NCBI GenBank assembly: GCA_017871115.1
Contig: JAFCIZ010000006.1
Coordinates: 3,286,001-3,350,000, forward strand
Direction of reading: 5' to 3'
From: Cunninghamella blakesleeana
Lineage: Eukaryota; Mucoromycota; Mucoromycetes; Mucorales; Cunninghamellaceae
Length of the DNA: 64,000 nt
Positions 1 through 12,400 of the stretch are shown here, one piece after another; the first letter of the stretch is position 1; each line of letters opens with the position of its first letter. Made by a program: the position numbers and the translations under genes. The notes under the pieces are model-generated. The model made no database searches. It saw only the letters and a program-made list of their open reading frames with translations, and was not told the DNA's origin.

Positions 1-485
1 TTAAATTTGAGTGGTTGAAAAATATTTAAGTAAATAAATATAAAAATGTAAAATAAAATAATATGGGTTGTTATAAAAAATAGATAAATTCAGTAACTTG
101 AATGAGTTATAAGTAAAATAAGTTAAAATTATAAAATATGATTTATAAAGTGGACAAGTTCAATAATTATTTAATAGATAATAATTTATTATAAAAATTT
201 GACAATTTTAAAAGAAAGAAAGAGAGAAAAATTGGTTCTATTTATATTTAAAAAAAAAATTAAAATTTATAAGGATCGGGTAAGGAACAAAAGCACCTTG
301 GTGTTTTTGCACCTTTGGTGTTTTTGCACCTTTGGTGTTTTTGCACCTTGGTGTTTTTGCACCTTGGTGTTTTTGCACCTTGGTGTTTTTGCACCTTGGT
401 GTTTTTGCACCTTGGTGTTTTTGCACCAGTAGCACAAAGCCAATCCAAAAAAGGAAAGAAAAATCAGAGAGCGTTATTGCTAACA
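1..485 (-). mobile_element. LTR of family D, partial (cut by window start)
   Basis: On the minus strand the LTR begins TGTTAGCAATAACGC at 485 and runs left out of the window. It matches the D LTR at 27169-27834 over the same order of blocks: start, minisatellite, TATAAATAG box, AT-rich tail. It sits inside the 3' LTR of the B1 element, in the same orientation, next to ATATGCAAATG. The target duplication cannot be checked because the other end lies outside the window. Confidence 0.85.
296..427 (-). repeat. Minisatellite in U3 of the D LTR, 8 copies
   Basis: Eight tandem copies of a 16-17 bp unit (plus strand ACCTTGGTGTTTTTGC). Each unit holds the dyad CACC-AA-GGTG. The D LTR at 27226-27314 has only five copies, so the array changes length. 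It lies between the LTR start and the TATA box, where an upstream activating array would be expected. Cys/Phe-rich frames through it are artefacts of the repeat. Confidence 0.9.
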
Positions 486-1028
486 ATATGCAAATGAATT
501 TAAAAGTCAGAGAGTAGATTATTATATAAAAAGAGTAATAATCAAATAAAGTAATAATAAAATTAAAAATAAAATATAAAAGTTTATATATGTTGTATAT
601 AAATAAAAAGAGATTTCACTTAAGAAATAAAATATATTTGTTATAGTAATAAAAATGATTTCAATTAAGAAATTAGTATAAAGTTAAAATAAAATAAAAA
701 AATTGGTTTGGACAAATAAAATATTTATTATATAAAGTATTATTTAAAAATATTATGTTTATATTTGACAAAGAAAAAAAACAAAAGAGAAAGAGAAATA
801 TTCTTTCCTATTTATATTAAAACAAAAAATAAATTTTTTAGGGAGAGAAAGAGGAAAAAGGTTGTAGGAATTTGGTTGTAGAACTTTGGTTGTAGGAATT
901 AAGTTGTAGGAATTTGGTTGTAGGAATTAGGTTGTAGAACTTTGGTTGTAGAACTTTGGTTGTAGAACTTTGGTTGTGAAAAAAATAAAATAATTTAATC
1001 ACCGCCAACATCATCCGCTTGGACGACA
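486..1028 (-). mobile_element. 3' LTR of element B1, interrupted by the D LTR
   Basis: The LTR starts TGTCGTCCAAGCGGATGATG at 1028 on the minus strand and is identical in layout to the B1 5' LTR (13884-14620) and to the solo B1 LTR at 28686-29435. Only the first 543 bp are here; the rest lies left of the window beyond the inserted D LTR. The first codons of this LTR encode the end of B1 ORF4. Confidence 0.9.
862..979 (-). repeat. 14-bp minisatellite in U3 of B1 LTR
   Basis: About eight tandem copies of a 14-bp unit, plus strand GGTTGTAGAACTTT with a variant GGTTGTAGGAATT(A/T). The same array is present in the B1 LTRs at about 14452-14570 and 28737-28867. It lies between the LTR start and the TATA box. 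Confidence 0.85.
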
Positions 1029-1125
1029 CCCTCACCACCAGGAGAAGATGGACCTCCATCGTTATTAACCTGAGCAACACCTACAAAAGTTAATTCTTCA
1101 CCATCAAGAATGGAATCTTTTCCCC
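995..1125 (-). pseudogene. B1 ORF4, 3' part (split by chromovirus C)
   Basis: Minus-strand reading gives GKDSILDGEELTFVGVAQ, then a GGPSSPGGEG stretch, and ends VVQADDVGGD before the TAA at 995-997. It aligns with the end of B2 ORF4 (43268-43798). The 5' part of the gene is at 7007-7387; between them lies the complete element C with the 5-bp duplication TCCCC. The last ten codons lie inside the 3' LTR (LTR start at 1028). The gene is broken by the insertion, so this B1 copy cannot make an intact ORF4. Confidence 0.85.
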
Positions 1126-1532
1126 TGTTGAATTTATCAATTAAAATTATACAAAAAATTAAAAACAAAGAAATATTGTGAAACTTTTGGTTAACCTTTA
1201 TTCAAATGTAAAAGACAAGGGTTGTATTTATACCTTTTAGTGGATTGGTGACACTGGGCTTAGTTTATATGATATAATATGAAAATAGAATTATAAAGTT
1301 ATCTAGTAAAGGTAACGTGAATTAGAATGGAGTTTAAAGTGTGTCTGTGGTAATGGATCTGCGGGATTAGAAGATTTAAAGTTATAGCAATGCATAAGCT
1401 AATAGGAATAGATCATTTTGTATCAGGTACACAGTAGTGATTTTATAATAAATATTAAATATTTCATGTGTATTATAAGTGTATTATAATTATGAAGTCA
1501 TTTAATATTGTTATTATATGGTAAATACAACA
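1126..1532 (-). mobile_element. 3' LTR of element C
   Basis: Starts TGTTGTATTTACC on the minus strand at 1532 and ends AATTCAACA at 1126. The internal side is preceded by the purine-rich GGAAGGGAGTAA at 1533-1544, the likely polypurine tract for plus-strand priming. Confidence 0.9.
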
Positions 1533-1544
1533 TTACTCCCTTCC
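1533..1544 (-). promoter_or_regulatory. Polypurine tract of element C
   Basis: On the minus strand GGAAGGGAGTAA directly abuts the 3' LTR start. A purine run at this place is where the plus-strand primer of LTR elements is normally made. Confidence 0.7.
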
Positions 1545-1610
1545 AGGTTGAAGCAACCGTTAGAGTGTTGTACTTGTGAATTTTTTTAAGGAGTATAGTT
1601 GAAGAAAAGA

Positions 1611-1639
<29 letters not shown>

Positions 1640-1644
<5 letters not shown>

Positions 1645-4600
1645 CAAGCAGTTTTCTACGACCATGTTTTTTAATGACCGACGTGGCTTGTTTTCTTTTA
1701 AGAGGATTTCTCTTTTCATTTAAATTTTTCTTTTCTTTTTCTTTTAATATATTTATTCTTTTCCAATATGTATCAATGCAGTCTTGTGCATTTATATCGA
1801 TAGATTTTTCCCATGTATCATCTTCAGCAGAATAACCTTTCCATCTTATTTTATATTCTCTATTTTGTTCAGTGCCTCTATGGTTTATTATAGCTTCAAC
1901 TTCATAGATTTCATCAGTTGGAATGGTTTCATCGTGTGATATTAGTTTTAATTCTGATGGTGTATAATTTCTTGATGTTAATGCACCAGTCATATCTTTT
2001 AAAATATAATTACCGTTTTCAGTTTTATTAACTACAATATATGGACCTTCATATACAGGAGCTAGTTTACTAGTACGTGTAGGTAAACGTGCAACTACAT
2101 AACTATTAATTGGAAAGTTTATTATTGGATATTTTTTATTAAAAGCTTCTTTTTGTGCTTTAACAATCATATCCGTTCTTTCCTTAATAGCTGGAAATAC
2201 AATATCAGCCATATAATCCATTCTATCCAGTAGTTTTTGATAGGATATAGGATTTTTGGATGTGATGTCAGTATCTGTTTTGTTTTTATCTAATGCAGCA
2301 TAAGGTGTATTCATATGTCTAGCAAACATAAGGGAAAAAGGGGCAGTTTGTAACCGTTTAGATATTTTATGGTTAACTGCTAATTGTGCAATTGGAGTAT
2401 ACCAATCCCAATCCACTTTTGTTCCTTGTATATGTTTTTGAATAATCTCTTGTGCAATACGAACATATCTTTCAGCAACGCCATTACCTCGTGGATGATA
2501 AGGTGTAGATAGACGATGATCAATATTCATAGTAGTATATAGATTTTTAAAGAATTGATTTTTAAATTCAGTACCGTTATCGGATTGTACAATTTTTGGA
2601 TAACCAAAATCGCCAAATACTTGTATTAAAGTGTGAATAACAGTGTCGGATTTTTTGTCAGGTAAAGGTCGATAGATATTGAATCGTGTACATACGTCAA
2701 CCATAACTAATAAATAGTTGTTACCTTTAGTTGATGTAGGAAAAGGTCCACATAAATCAATAGCCCAATGATCACCTGGTAAATAAGCAAAGACAGGACG
2801 TAATGGATTATATCCTCTTCTTACAATATTATATTTTTGACAAGCAGGACATTCTTTAACTATTTCTAGTGCATCTTTCATAATATGAACCCAATGTAAA
2901 CCTTCATTATGTACAGCTTTAACAATTGCTTCAGCACCAAAGTGTCCGAAAGAATGAACTCTTTGTAGTATGGATTTATGTTGATTAGCTGGTGGTATAA
3001 TATAATCAGTGGTTTGATTTTGGATTACTTGGATAAAATGTTTTTCTTCAAAGTATGGTTCTTTTTGTTTTATTTTATCCAGTTTTTCTTTTATTATTTT
3101 GTTTGGCTTTTTGTTTGCATAACCTTTGTTTGCTAAAAGGTGTTGACTTGATTTATTTGGTTTATTATCCCCCTCTATCTCTTTGTCAGGTATATCAAGA
3201 CGGGACAAGAGATCAGGTAGTGTGTTAAGTTTACCTGGTAAGTGAATAATAGTAAAAGAATAATCAAGTAAAGTATCTAGCCATTGTATCATCATGGGTG
3301 AAGCTATCTTTTGTGTATGTAAATAGGTAAGAGCTCTATGATCAGTGTAAAGTACAAAAGGTTTACCCCATAAGAATTTATGATATTTTTTAAGTGCAAA
3401 AACTATAGCTAATAGTTCTCTTTTATTAGTACTATAATTGCGTTGACTTTTAGATAAAGATTTAGCCATGTATCCTATATGACGTTCTTTACCGTTTATT
3501 TTTTGAAATAATGATGCACCAATACCATAATCACTGGCATCAGTTGCAACATAAAATGTTTTAGAAAGATCAGGAAAGTGTAATAATGTATTATTTTGTA
3601 ATTCTTGTTTAATGGTATTAAAATGTTTTTCATGAACTGATGTCCAATCATTATTTGTTATATTTTTATAATTACGTAAAGCGTCTATAGGTGCAGTTAA
3701 AGCAGCAATATTAGCTATGTGTAATCTGAAGTAATTAACTATACCAAGAAACTGTTGAACAGCATGACCTGTCTTAGGACGTTGCCATTCTAATACATTA
3801 GTGACTTTTCGTGGATCAAGATCATGACCTTTATCTGATATACAGAATCCTAGTAAGTAAACACATGTCTGTGCGAAGTGACATTTTTTAGGATTAAGTA
3901 TCAAATTAACTTCTGTTAATTTCTTTATTGCTATAGATACATGTTCAATGTGTTCTGTCATATTTTTAGAATGAATAACAACATCATCAACAAATGTTTG
4001 GACGTAAGGAAGACCATTGAAGATGTGATGCATTACTCTTTGAAATTTAGATGATAGAGGCTTCAATCCAAAAGGACAACCTTTAAACATGTATTGTCTA
4101 CCTTTGTGTGTAAAAGTAGTTTTATGTTGATCATCTGGATGAATCATGAATCTATGAAATGCACTTTTTAAATCTAGTGTGGTGAAGATTTTTGATCCGT
4201 GCATGTTCTCAAAGATCTCATTGATTAATGGTAAAGGATATATATCATCCTGTAAATGTTTATTAATGTGTCGTGGATCAAGACAAGGGCGTTTACCGGT
4301 GATATTACCGTATTCATCTTTCTTGGGTGCAAGTGTTATAGGACTATTCCAAGTGGTATCGACTGGGGCGATAGTGATTGTACCTTCTTCCAACCAAGTT
4401 TTTACTGCCTCATCAACCAATGGTTGCATTGTATATGCTATAGGATATTGGCGATGATTAGTATCATTGGATGGCATAGTAGGTGTATTTAATTTAACTA
4501 CAGAAATATCAAGTGTACAAAAAGATGTCTTAGGTATCAATTGATTTTCATCAATATAAGGTGTTATAGAATCTATGAATATGATTCTTTCTTCCTTTGT

Positions 4601-6478
4601 ACCTGCAGGTGAATTATTAGGTTCTTTTATTTCTAATAATTCTTTATCATCATTGTTTTTGATCTGTATTTTATTATCATCCCAATTGTATGCAAGACCT
4701 AAAAAACCTATATCAAGTTTTGGTATTAAGTCTCTTCCAATCAAGATATCATAATCATTAGAAGATAGCTCTAATACATGGAATGAATGTGTAAGTATTA
4801 ATCCATTGTATTTAATGGAGACAGGTCCCGTAAGACCGATGTGTGAAGACGAATTATTTTTAGTGACAAAATGCAAATTAACATGTGGATTTTTATTAAA
4901 CTTTATATTATTATTAGAACAAAATTTCAGGCTAATCACAGATACATCAGCACCAGTGTCTAGCAAGGCTTTCATTCTAATGTCATTAACAATTAATGGT
5001 AATATAAAGGGATTATTATTATTAGTATGATGTGTAGTTATCATATTAATATTAATGTTAATTTCATTTTTGTCTTTATTGCCTTCAACATCCATAGCAT
5101 CTTCAAGTGTCTCTTCTATATCATCAGCAGCTTGTACTTCTAATTCATCCCAATCAAGATTCAAATCAATGTCAGCATGATGTTTAGGGAGAAGAAGAGT
5201 AGGAATAGCCGTGACCTTAGGTGTGGACACATTTTTATTTGTAAAAGAGGTGGAAGCGTTAATAGCTTGTACTCTGTATGTTTGGTTTTTGAATTGCTTT
5301 CCCTTGCAATGTGATTTATGTTCAGGTGTGTATACCTCAGGACAATTCCAACATTGTTTACCAGCAACAACATTATTCGTAGCAACAGAAGTAGATACTG
5401 GAGCGTGTTTAGGAATAAGTTTACTAGCAACAATTTTATTTTTTAATACTTTGCATTCCTCAGTAGTATGGCTTGATCTTTTACCATGTTCAGAACAGTA
5501 TTTATCCCTTACAGGAAAACGATCACTACTGGTTCTTCTTTTGCTTCTTTTTGAATCAGAAGATTCTCCTTCATGGTCAAAAGCACGTTTCTGGGCATGT
5601 ATATTGCGGGCAATATTTAAAACCACAGAAGAAGAAGAAGGAACACCGTCAATATTATCATCACGTCCTTGCATGGCAATTAAAACACCATGTTGTAAAG
5701 AACGAGGAAGGGCACGAAGACAGAGGACAGCCATGATTTCATCATCAGACCATTTAGCATTATGGTATGCAGCTTGAAATCTAAGACCAAACTCATTAAC
5801 AGATTCACCATCATGCATCTTCATGTTTACTACATTTAAAGCATTTTTTATTCTTTTATCCTTGGCGTCAAAAGTATCTATGATCAGCTTGGAAGCTGTG
5901 GACCAAGATAAAGATTTACCTTTTAAGTGATCTTTGAACCAAATGGAGGAATCACCCACCATGGCACAATGTACCCATTGTTCCCAATCAACTTCAAGGT
6001 TTACACCATTGGATATAAGAATTCTTTCAAACTTTTCTAAGAAAAGTTCAGCAGATTTAAACACCTCAGCATTGGTATCGTTTTTAACCTGACCATCCAA
6101 ATAAAATAAAGGAACATCTTTGTAGGTCATCCTTATATTAGTATTACTAGAGATGGTGTTGTTCAAAACCTTCTGGGATGTCTGCAAAGTTTCAATATGT
6201 CTAGTCAACAAAGCTACTTCTTGACTCACATTGTAGTAATCTTTGTGATCAATATCCATATCAGCTAATATATTTAATTTGGATGTTAATTTATCCTTTA
6301 ACCTTTGGATTTTTTCATTTAAAGTAGGTACTTTAGCATGTTTGGAAGCAGAGGTACCAGTCATAGGAAAAGTATCCATAGGAGCAGGAGAAGAAGACTT
6401 GGAAGAATTGGCAGTGATAGGAGAAGCGGTGGCTTCAGCAACAATTTTAGTATTATTGTTTTGATGTTCAAAAGACAT
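1640..6478 (-). CDS. Gag-Pol polyprotein of chromovirus C (single ORF, 1612 aa)
   Basis: One uninterrupted ORF carries the whole Ty3/gypsy set. Gag lies in about residues 100-330, with Cys/His clusters CSEHG..HTTEEC and CWNC..HKSHC near 335-400. The aspartic protease motif LLDTGADVSVIS is near 503. The reverse transcriptase has FVDD near 829, and RNase H has ATDAS near 978 and TDHRAL. The integrase has an HHCC zinc motif ending ECPACQ near 1211 and the triad D (AIDLCG, ~1237), D (QSDNGTEF, ~1297) and E (GVAERY, ~1334), followed by a GPY motif. A chromodomain follows near 1523-1570 (YKIRWKGY..DDTWE). All catalytic residues I looked for are present. Fusion of gag and pol in one frame resembles Tf1/sushi elements. 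The ATG at 6478 is the first in frame after the leader. The stop is next to a run of 24 or more T on the plus strand. Confidence 0.97.
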
Positions 6479-6585
6479 TATTGGTAAGTATAAAAATAAA
6501 ATATAGATTATTTAGAATAAAATATAGTTATATAGAATAGTATAGTTTAGTTAGTATTAGAATAAAGATTATTTTTAATAATGAA

Positions 6586-6594
6586 TTCACAATA
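6586..6594 (-). promoter_or_regulatory. Candidate self-priming site of element C
   Basis: The sequence next to the C 5' LTR (minus strand TTTTTTATTGTGAATTC) has no TGG and so does not match a tRNA 3' CCA end. Its TATTGTGAA is complementary to TTCACAATA inside the LTR (plus coordinates 6648-6656), about 50 nt downstream of the box TATAAATA. This is the arrangement used by Tf1-type elements, where the transcript's own 5' end primes reverse transcription. Nine complementary bases are weak evidence. Confidence 0.4.
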
Positions 6595-6599
6595 AAAAA

Positions 6600-7006
6600 T
6601 GTTGAATTTATCAATTAAAATTATACAAAAAATTAAAAACAAAGAAATATTGTGAAACTTTTGGTTAACCTTTATTCAAATGTAAAAGACAAGGGTTGTA
6701 TTTATACCTTTTAGTGGATTGGTGACACTGGGCTTAGTTTATATGATATAATATGAAAATAGAATTATAAAGTTATCTAGTAAAGGTAACGTGAATTAGA
6801 ATGGAGTTTAAAGTGTGTCTGTGGTAATGGATCTGCGGGATTAGAAGATTTAAAGTTATAGCAATGCATAAGCTAATAGGAATAGATCATTTTGTATCAG
6901 GTACACAGTAGTGATTTTATAATAAATATTAAATATTTCATGTGTATTATAAGTGTATTATAATTATGAAGTCATTTAATATTGTTATTATATGGTAAAT
7001 ACAACA
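6600..7006 (-). mobile_element. 5' LTR of element C
   Basis: 407 bp, TGTTG...CAACA, reading as identical to the 3' LTR. On the minus strand it contains GGTATAAATACAACCC, a TATA box with a plausible start site downstream. Confidence 0.93.
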
Positions 7007-7387
7007 TCCCCATGGATCTTCACGGCGTATCTTTTTAAAAAAGATTTGATTAAATCTTGGTTTGGCCAAAGGTGTAAAAAGTTCATTAAGCAACACCATC
7101 CTTTCTCTACGATAAGCTGTGAGACTATTAGCATTGTTTGGTTTCGAAAGAGCAGTGTGTAGATATTTCATAATATTAGGAAGCAAATGGGATGCATATG
7201 TTTCTTGCATATTATGTCTAACCTTTTGTATAGTAGCATAGTCATCAACATACATGTGGTAAGAGTATTTTATAAATAACTTCAAAAGTTCTGCTTCTGA
7301 AAGATCATCCTTGAAAGCAGCCAAAACTTCTTCATATATAGGGTCTTGATCCACAGGAGGACGATTAAGATTGATAGGTATATCCAT
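7007..7387 (-). pseudogene. B1 ORF4, 5' part
   Basis: Begins MDIPINLNRPPVDQDPIYEE and runs to IRREDPWG, where element C interrupts it; the remainder is at 995-1125. It matches B2 ORF4 (43268-43798) across its length. Shared features with the A-family ORF4 are a YRRERM..LLNELF block and a late DPW. There is no signal peptide or membrane segment, so it does not look like an envelope gene. Function unknown. Confidence 0.85.
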
Positions 7388-7587
7388 AGTAGTTTTCTTG
7401 ATAAAAATTTTTTTTAAGAAAGAAAAATAATAATATAATAAAAATTTTTTCTTTTTATAATTTTTTTTTTTTGAATTTTTCTTTTGACAATAATTTTGTA
7501 ATTATTATTTTTTTTTTTTTTATATCTTTTTGTGTTATTGTTTTGTTTTGTTTATACATTCATTAAAAAAAGATTTTTTTTTTTTTT

Positions 7588-8907
7588 TTATAAATCTATT
7601 CCATATGTTTTACATATGTGTATATTCCAGTACACATCAGGCATTTGTAACAATTTGAGTCGGTTCCCATGTACACGTTTTAATCTTGTGTTATTTGTTT
7701 CTAGTGATTTTATAAGATAAGTTCCTCTTCCGAGAGATTGGTGTATAGTATATTTTCCTTGCCACATATCCGATATCTTTCCAGACCATGAGTTTGATTG
7801 AATCCCAGTGTATAAAGTAACTATTTCACCAATTCTAAAAGCAGGTTTCCATTCACGATCCCGATTATTTACCTTCTTATCGATTGCCTTTTTCTGATTT
7901 TCTTGTGATTTTTTGATTTTTTCTGCTGCTTGTTGTCTTATTAAATTTAGTGCAACGATTTCTTTTTTTGTTCTGAGCATCATTTGGTTTTCAAAATTAT
8001 AAGAATTAAAATCTACTATTGTGTCTATATGATCAAAGGGCGTTTTTGGAATATAACCATATGTTAAATAAAATGGCGATTGTTTTGTTGAATTTTGTTT
8101 TATTGTACGATAAGCAAATAACACTGATGGTAAGTATTGATCCCATAATCCTTTTTCTGTTGTTGCAATTTTTTTGATAATTGATCCAAGTGTTGAATTA
8201 AATCTTTCTATTAATCCATTAGCTTGAGAGTTTCCAACAGTAATGGTATTATGATGAATGTTATATTGTCTACAAACTTTACTAATTAAGTCACTAACAA
8301 AAGGAGTACCGTTATCTGATATAATAAGATGAGGTGTACCATGTCTGCATATAATTTCTTCATATATAAATAAAGCAATTTCCGAAGTTGATTGATATTT
8401 AAGCGCTCGTGCTTCCACCCATTTAGTAAGATAGTCAATGGCAGCTATAACGTAACGATATCCACTTTTAGATGTTGGAACATGCTTGACATCAATTCCC
8501 CATTGTTCAAAAGGTTTTGATTTTACAGGAACAGGATATAAAAATTCATTTAATTTTTTAGGTCCAGTAGTTTGACATCTTCTACATTTTTTAACATATT
8601 CTTGTATATCTTTAGCCATAGCATTCCAATAATATTTCGTTGATACTTTATATAGAGTATTATGGTAGCCGAGATGACCTCCTAAAGGATGTTGGTGACA
8701 CATAAATAAAACTTCCATAGCTTGTGTTTTATTTAGGACTTTTCTTAATGTTTGATGTTCTATATTATATTTATATAATTGATTTGATCGTACCACAAAA
8801 TTATGTGAATTTCTTTGTATATATCTTTTTTCTTTTGGTGTAATGTTGTTTGGTAGTTTTAAAGTGACTAAATATTGCTTTATATTATCCATAAATTGTT
8901 GATCCAT
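7588..8907 (-). CDS. Integrase of element B1 (separate ORF)
   Basis: 439 aa with its own ATG, starting MDQQFMDNIKQYLVTLK. It is a complete retroelement integrase: HHCC zinc domain (CHQHPLGGHLGYH ... CRRCQTTG, about residues 70-112), catalytic core with D (GIDVKHV, ~138), D (ISDNGTPF, ~197) and E (GLIERFN, ~233), and a C-terminal GPY-like segment (WQGKYTIHQSLGRGTYLI). In most Ty3/gypsy elements this domain is fused to RT-RNase H. Here a 568-nt non-coding spacer with stops in all frames separates the two, so a separate expression route is needed. It differs from the B2 integrase by scattered substitutions only and looks intact. Confidence 0.95.
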   Translation of the reverse strand: MDQQFMDNIKQYLVTLKLPNNITPKEKRYIQRNSHNFVVRSNQLYKYNIEHQTLRKVLNKTQAMEVLFMCHQHPLGGHLGYHNTLYKVSTKYYWNAMAKDIQEYVKKCRRCQTTGPKKLNEFLYPVPVKSKPFEQWGIDVKHVPTSKSGYRYVIAAIDYLTKWVEARALKYQSTSEIALFIYEEIICRHGTPHLIISDNGTPFVSDLISKVCRQYNIHHNTITVGNSQANGLIERFNSTLGSIIKKIATTEKGLWDQYLPSVLFAYRTIKQNSTKQSPFYLTYGYIPKTPFDHIDTIVDFNSYNFENQMMLRTKKEIVALNLIRQQAAEKIKKSQENQKKAIDKKVNNRDREWKPAFRIGEIVTLYTGIQSNSWSGKISDMWQGKYTIHQSLGRGTYLIKSLETNNTRLKRVHGNRLKLLQMPDVYWNIHICKTYGIDL

Positions 8908-9475
8908 ATTAAGTAATTAAATTTTTTCTTTTTGATAAGTGTGTTAATGTTATTGTTTACTATTGTTTTTTTTTTTTTTTGTGTTACTAGCTTATTTATT
9001 TTTTGTTGATTTAAGATAAGTAAAAGTTGTTATTGAGTGATAAGTTAATATATGTGTTGATTGTATGGTGTGAGTATAGCTTTTTACGTCTTCAATCGTC
9101 TTTGGGCGTTTGTTGTAAATAATTTATAAGTTGTGTGTTATATATTTATATAATTTTTTTTTTTGATTGTATATAGATTATTGATTAAAAATAATTGTTG
9201 TGTTATTGTAGAAACTGTTTGAATAATATTGTTGTATAAAATTGTTGTAAAACTAATAAAAATAAATGTAAAATAATTGTTAATAATATAATGTTATGTT
9301 AATAGATTAGCTTTTAACGTCTTCAATCGTCTTGGACGCTTGTTGTATAAAATAAACTATTGTGATAATAAAAATAAAAATCTTGATATTAATTTGTTGG
9401 ATTAGCTTTTAACGTCTTCAATCGTCTTGGACGCTTGTTGTATAAAATATAATTTTTTTTTTGTATATATATATT
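8908..9475 (-). other. pol-integrase spacer of B1 with three hairpin repeats
   Basis: Non-coding, A/T-rich. On the minus strand it holds three copies of a ~40-nt motif at 9077-9117, 9309-9347 and 9403-9442: CGTC, CAA(A)GACGATTGAA, GACG, then T(T/A)AAAAGCT. The copy at 9077-9117 has CGCC instead of CGTC, which weakens the stem. The B2 spacer has the same three copies; A-family spacers have one covarying copy. Confidence 0.8.
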
Positions 9476-12400
9476 TTAATAACCAAGTCTTGAGAGAAAA
9501 TCAGCCGATTGTTGTTTTTTACCACTTCTGTATATTACTTCAAATTCATAATCTGCTAAATAGGTGATCCAACGAGCTACCATACCAGTAGGCTTTGGTG
9601 ATTTAATAAGCCATTTAAGTGGAGAATGATCTGATAATACTGTAAATTTTTTCCCAAGTAAATATGGTCTAAAAACTTGCAAACTCCATATAAGAGCCAA
9701 ACATTCTAACTTAGTTGCACTATAATTTGCTTCACTTTCTTTTAAACCACGACTAGCATATATAACAGGATGTTCTAGACCTTCTTCATCCAATTGTGAT
9801 AATATAGTTCCAAGTCCATCTGTAGAAGCATCACAAACGATAATAAATGGTTTGTTATAATCAGCTCTTTTCAATATAGGTGCTTCAGTTAATTTTTGTT
9901 TTAATAATTCAAAAGATTTTGTTGTTTCAGCAGTCCAAGGTGTTTTCTTTTTTGTTTTAGTGACATTATGTAGAGGTCTTGCAATAGCAGCAAAGTTTTG
10001 TATAAACCTTCTATAATAAGAAGCTAATCCAATGAATCCTCTTATTTGCTTGACTGTAGTTGGAATAGGATAATTCTTTACTTTTTCTATTTTTGTAGGA
10101 TCAGTTTTTATTCCATCTTTAGTAATAATATATCCAAGGAACTTCAATTCATCTTTAAAGAATACACATTTTTCAATATTGAATAGTAATCCGCCAAGTC
10201 TTGCACATTTAAATAATTCTTCTAAATCCAATAAATGTTGATCCAAATTATTCGAGTGTACATTAAGGTCATCAATATATGCTACTAAACATTTATTGAT
10301 CATAGTCTTAAAGCATATATCTATTAAACGTTGAAAGGTAGCTGGACTATTTACTAAACCCATAGGTAACATTTCATATTGATAAGTTCCAAACTTGGTG
10401 ACAAAACCAGTTAATTCTTTACTATTTTCTTTCATAGGTACTTGATGGAATCCTGATCTAAGATCCAAAGCAGAAAATATTCTTGATACACCAATTTCAT
10501 CAATTAGATCATCTATTCTTGGTAAAGGATATGCATCTACTTTAGTTTGAGCATTAAGTTTTCTATAATCAACTACCATTCTATAATCACCATTCTTCTT
10601 TTTAACTAAAATTATAGGAGCAGTATAAGGAGTATTTGCTGGTTTTATTATTCCAAGTTCACATAAACGATCCAATTCTGTTTTTAAATATTCTTGTTCC
10701 ATAGGACTCATACGATAAGGTCTATGTCGTATTGGCATTGCATCTTGTTTTAATATTATTTCATGTTCAAGAAGAGTAGTATGTCCCATCTTGTCATTAT
10801 TCCAATCGAATACATCTTGATAATGTTGTATTAATTTCCAAAATTTTATTTTGTATTCTATTGGTATATTTCCAAGTTGTAGTTTATTTTTAAAAGATTC
10901 ATCCAAAGTGTCTTCTTTAATATTTGTTCCAATATTATTGAATTCTATATGTGTTTTATATGGACTGAGCTGATCTACTAAATTGTATCCTTCTATATCT
11001 TCATTGTTTCCATCTTCATCTAAATTAAAAAATTCACTAATGATTTGATTAGGTGGTAAATCCATATTATTTTCAGATTTATTAATTAAATTTATTGTTG
11101 TGTGATCAGAATTATTTTTTATTTTTGATTCATTTAATATGTTGCTTGTTGTTGTATGTATATCTTTATTAGAATCTATTTGTATCTGACATATTGAATA
11201 AGGTGGTACGGTTAATCCATCTTTTCCTGTTGTAATAGTTGTTGTGTCATCATCTTGTTGTATTTTTAAATTACTTTCCATTGTCGTAATGTTATAATAA
11301 TCATCTTCATTTTCATCAGAGTGTTCATCATGTTCCCATTCTTCTTCATCTGTTTCAAGATCTGTTGCATCAGTATCACTTTCATCCAATGTTTCTTGTT
11401 TATTAATTATAATCTTATTATCTTGTTGATAGTTTCCATTAATAGATTTAATTGATATGAGTGGTCTATCAGTTGATTTTAGAAATATAATAGGTAGTTC
11501 AGCTATTTTATGTTTATATGTAACCTTTAGAGTACTTGTTTTAAAATTAAGGAGAGCTTGTACATGACTTAACCAATTATTACCAAGGACTATATGAGCA
11601 GGACATCTGGGTAATACTTCCATATTGATTGGTATATTTATATCAGGTGTTACTTGTATATTAACATCATGCACAATACCTAAGGTTGGTTGTTTTGTTC
11701 CATTTCCTAATACAAATATGTTAGTAGAAGGTGCATCTATTTCTAATCCTAATAGCTTCATCATTGCTTTTGACATACATGATTTAGCTGCTCCACTATC
11801 AATTAATACTTTGACCTTTTTATTTTCTATAATTAAGTTAGTATAAGCTGCAGTTGTTATTACATCTTCATTATCTAATGTATTTAAGTGTGATGATTCT
11901 GTTATTTGTTGATCCAATTTATTTTTTACTGATTTTCTTTTAGGTTTACATGCTGTTAATAGTTGTCTTCTTAAATGATGTGATGATTTTATTAAATCTC
12001 CAACTTCTATGTTAGCTTTTTGTCTGAATACATCTTTAATGATATCATATTCTATGTCAATAGTTGCAGGAGGTGATCTTTTTCTTTTGGGCTTATCATT
12101 ATTTTCAGGTATTTTATTTTGATTAGATGGAATAGTTGTTGTATCAAGTGTAACGATGTCAATATCATCCATCATTTCTTCTCTTTCTAAATCTTTATCT
12201 GTAATTTCACCATCCGTTCTGATTCTTTTAGCTGATCTTAGTTTTTCTGTAACCTTTTTTGTCTTTGCTGCTGTTTCATGATGTTTGACAACAGGAGGTT
12301 TTTCTATTCTTGCAGCATATAAATCATGATTATTTATATAAGGTCCATAATTATATTCATGTTCTATTTCTTCATTATTTAATAATACATTCATATTTTG

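Larger units (their letters stand above)
1126..7006 (-). mobile_element. Complete Ty3/gypsy chromovirus (element C)
   Basis: Two 407-bp LTRs (1126-1532 and 6600-7006), which read as identical, enclose a single intact gag-pol ORF. The 5-bp target duplication TCCCC is present at 1121-1125 and 7007-7011. The insertion splits the ORF4 gene of element B1. Identical LTRs, matching target duplication and an undamaged ORF point to a recent insertion. It differs from its neighbours in having one fused ORF, zinc-binding motifs in Gag, a chromodomain, a 5-bp rather than 4-bp duplication, and no TGG primer-binding site. Confidence 0.95.

Noticed and set aside
296..427. CRISPR-like regular repeats
   Set aside because: Units are contiguous with no spacers, and the setting is a eukaryotic LTR; it is a minisatellite.
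199..517. Cys/Phe-rich small ORFs on both strands
   Set aside because: They are translations of the D LTR minisatellite in several frames, with no independent coding signal.
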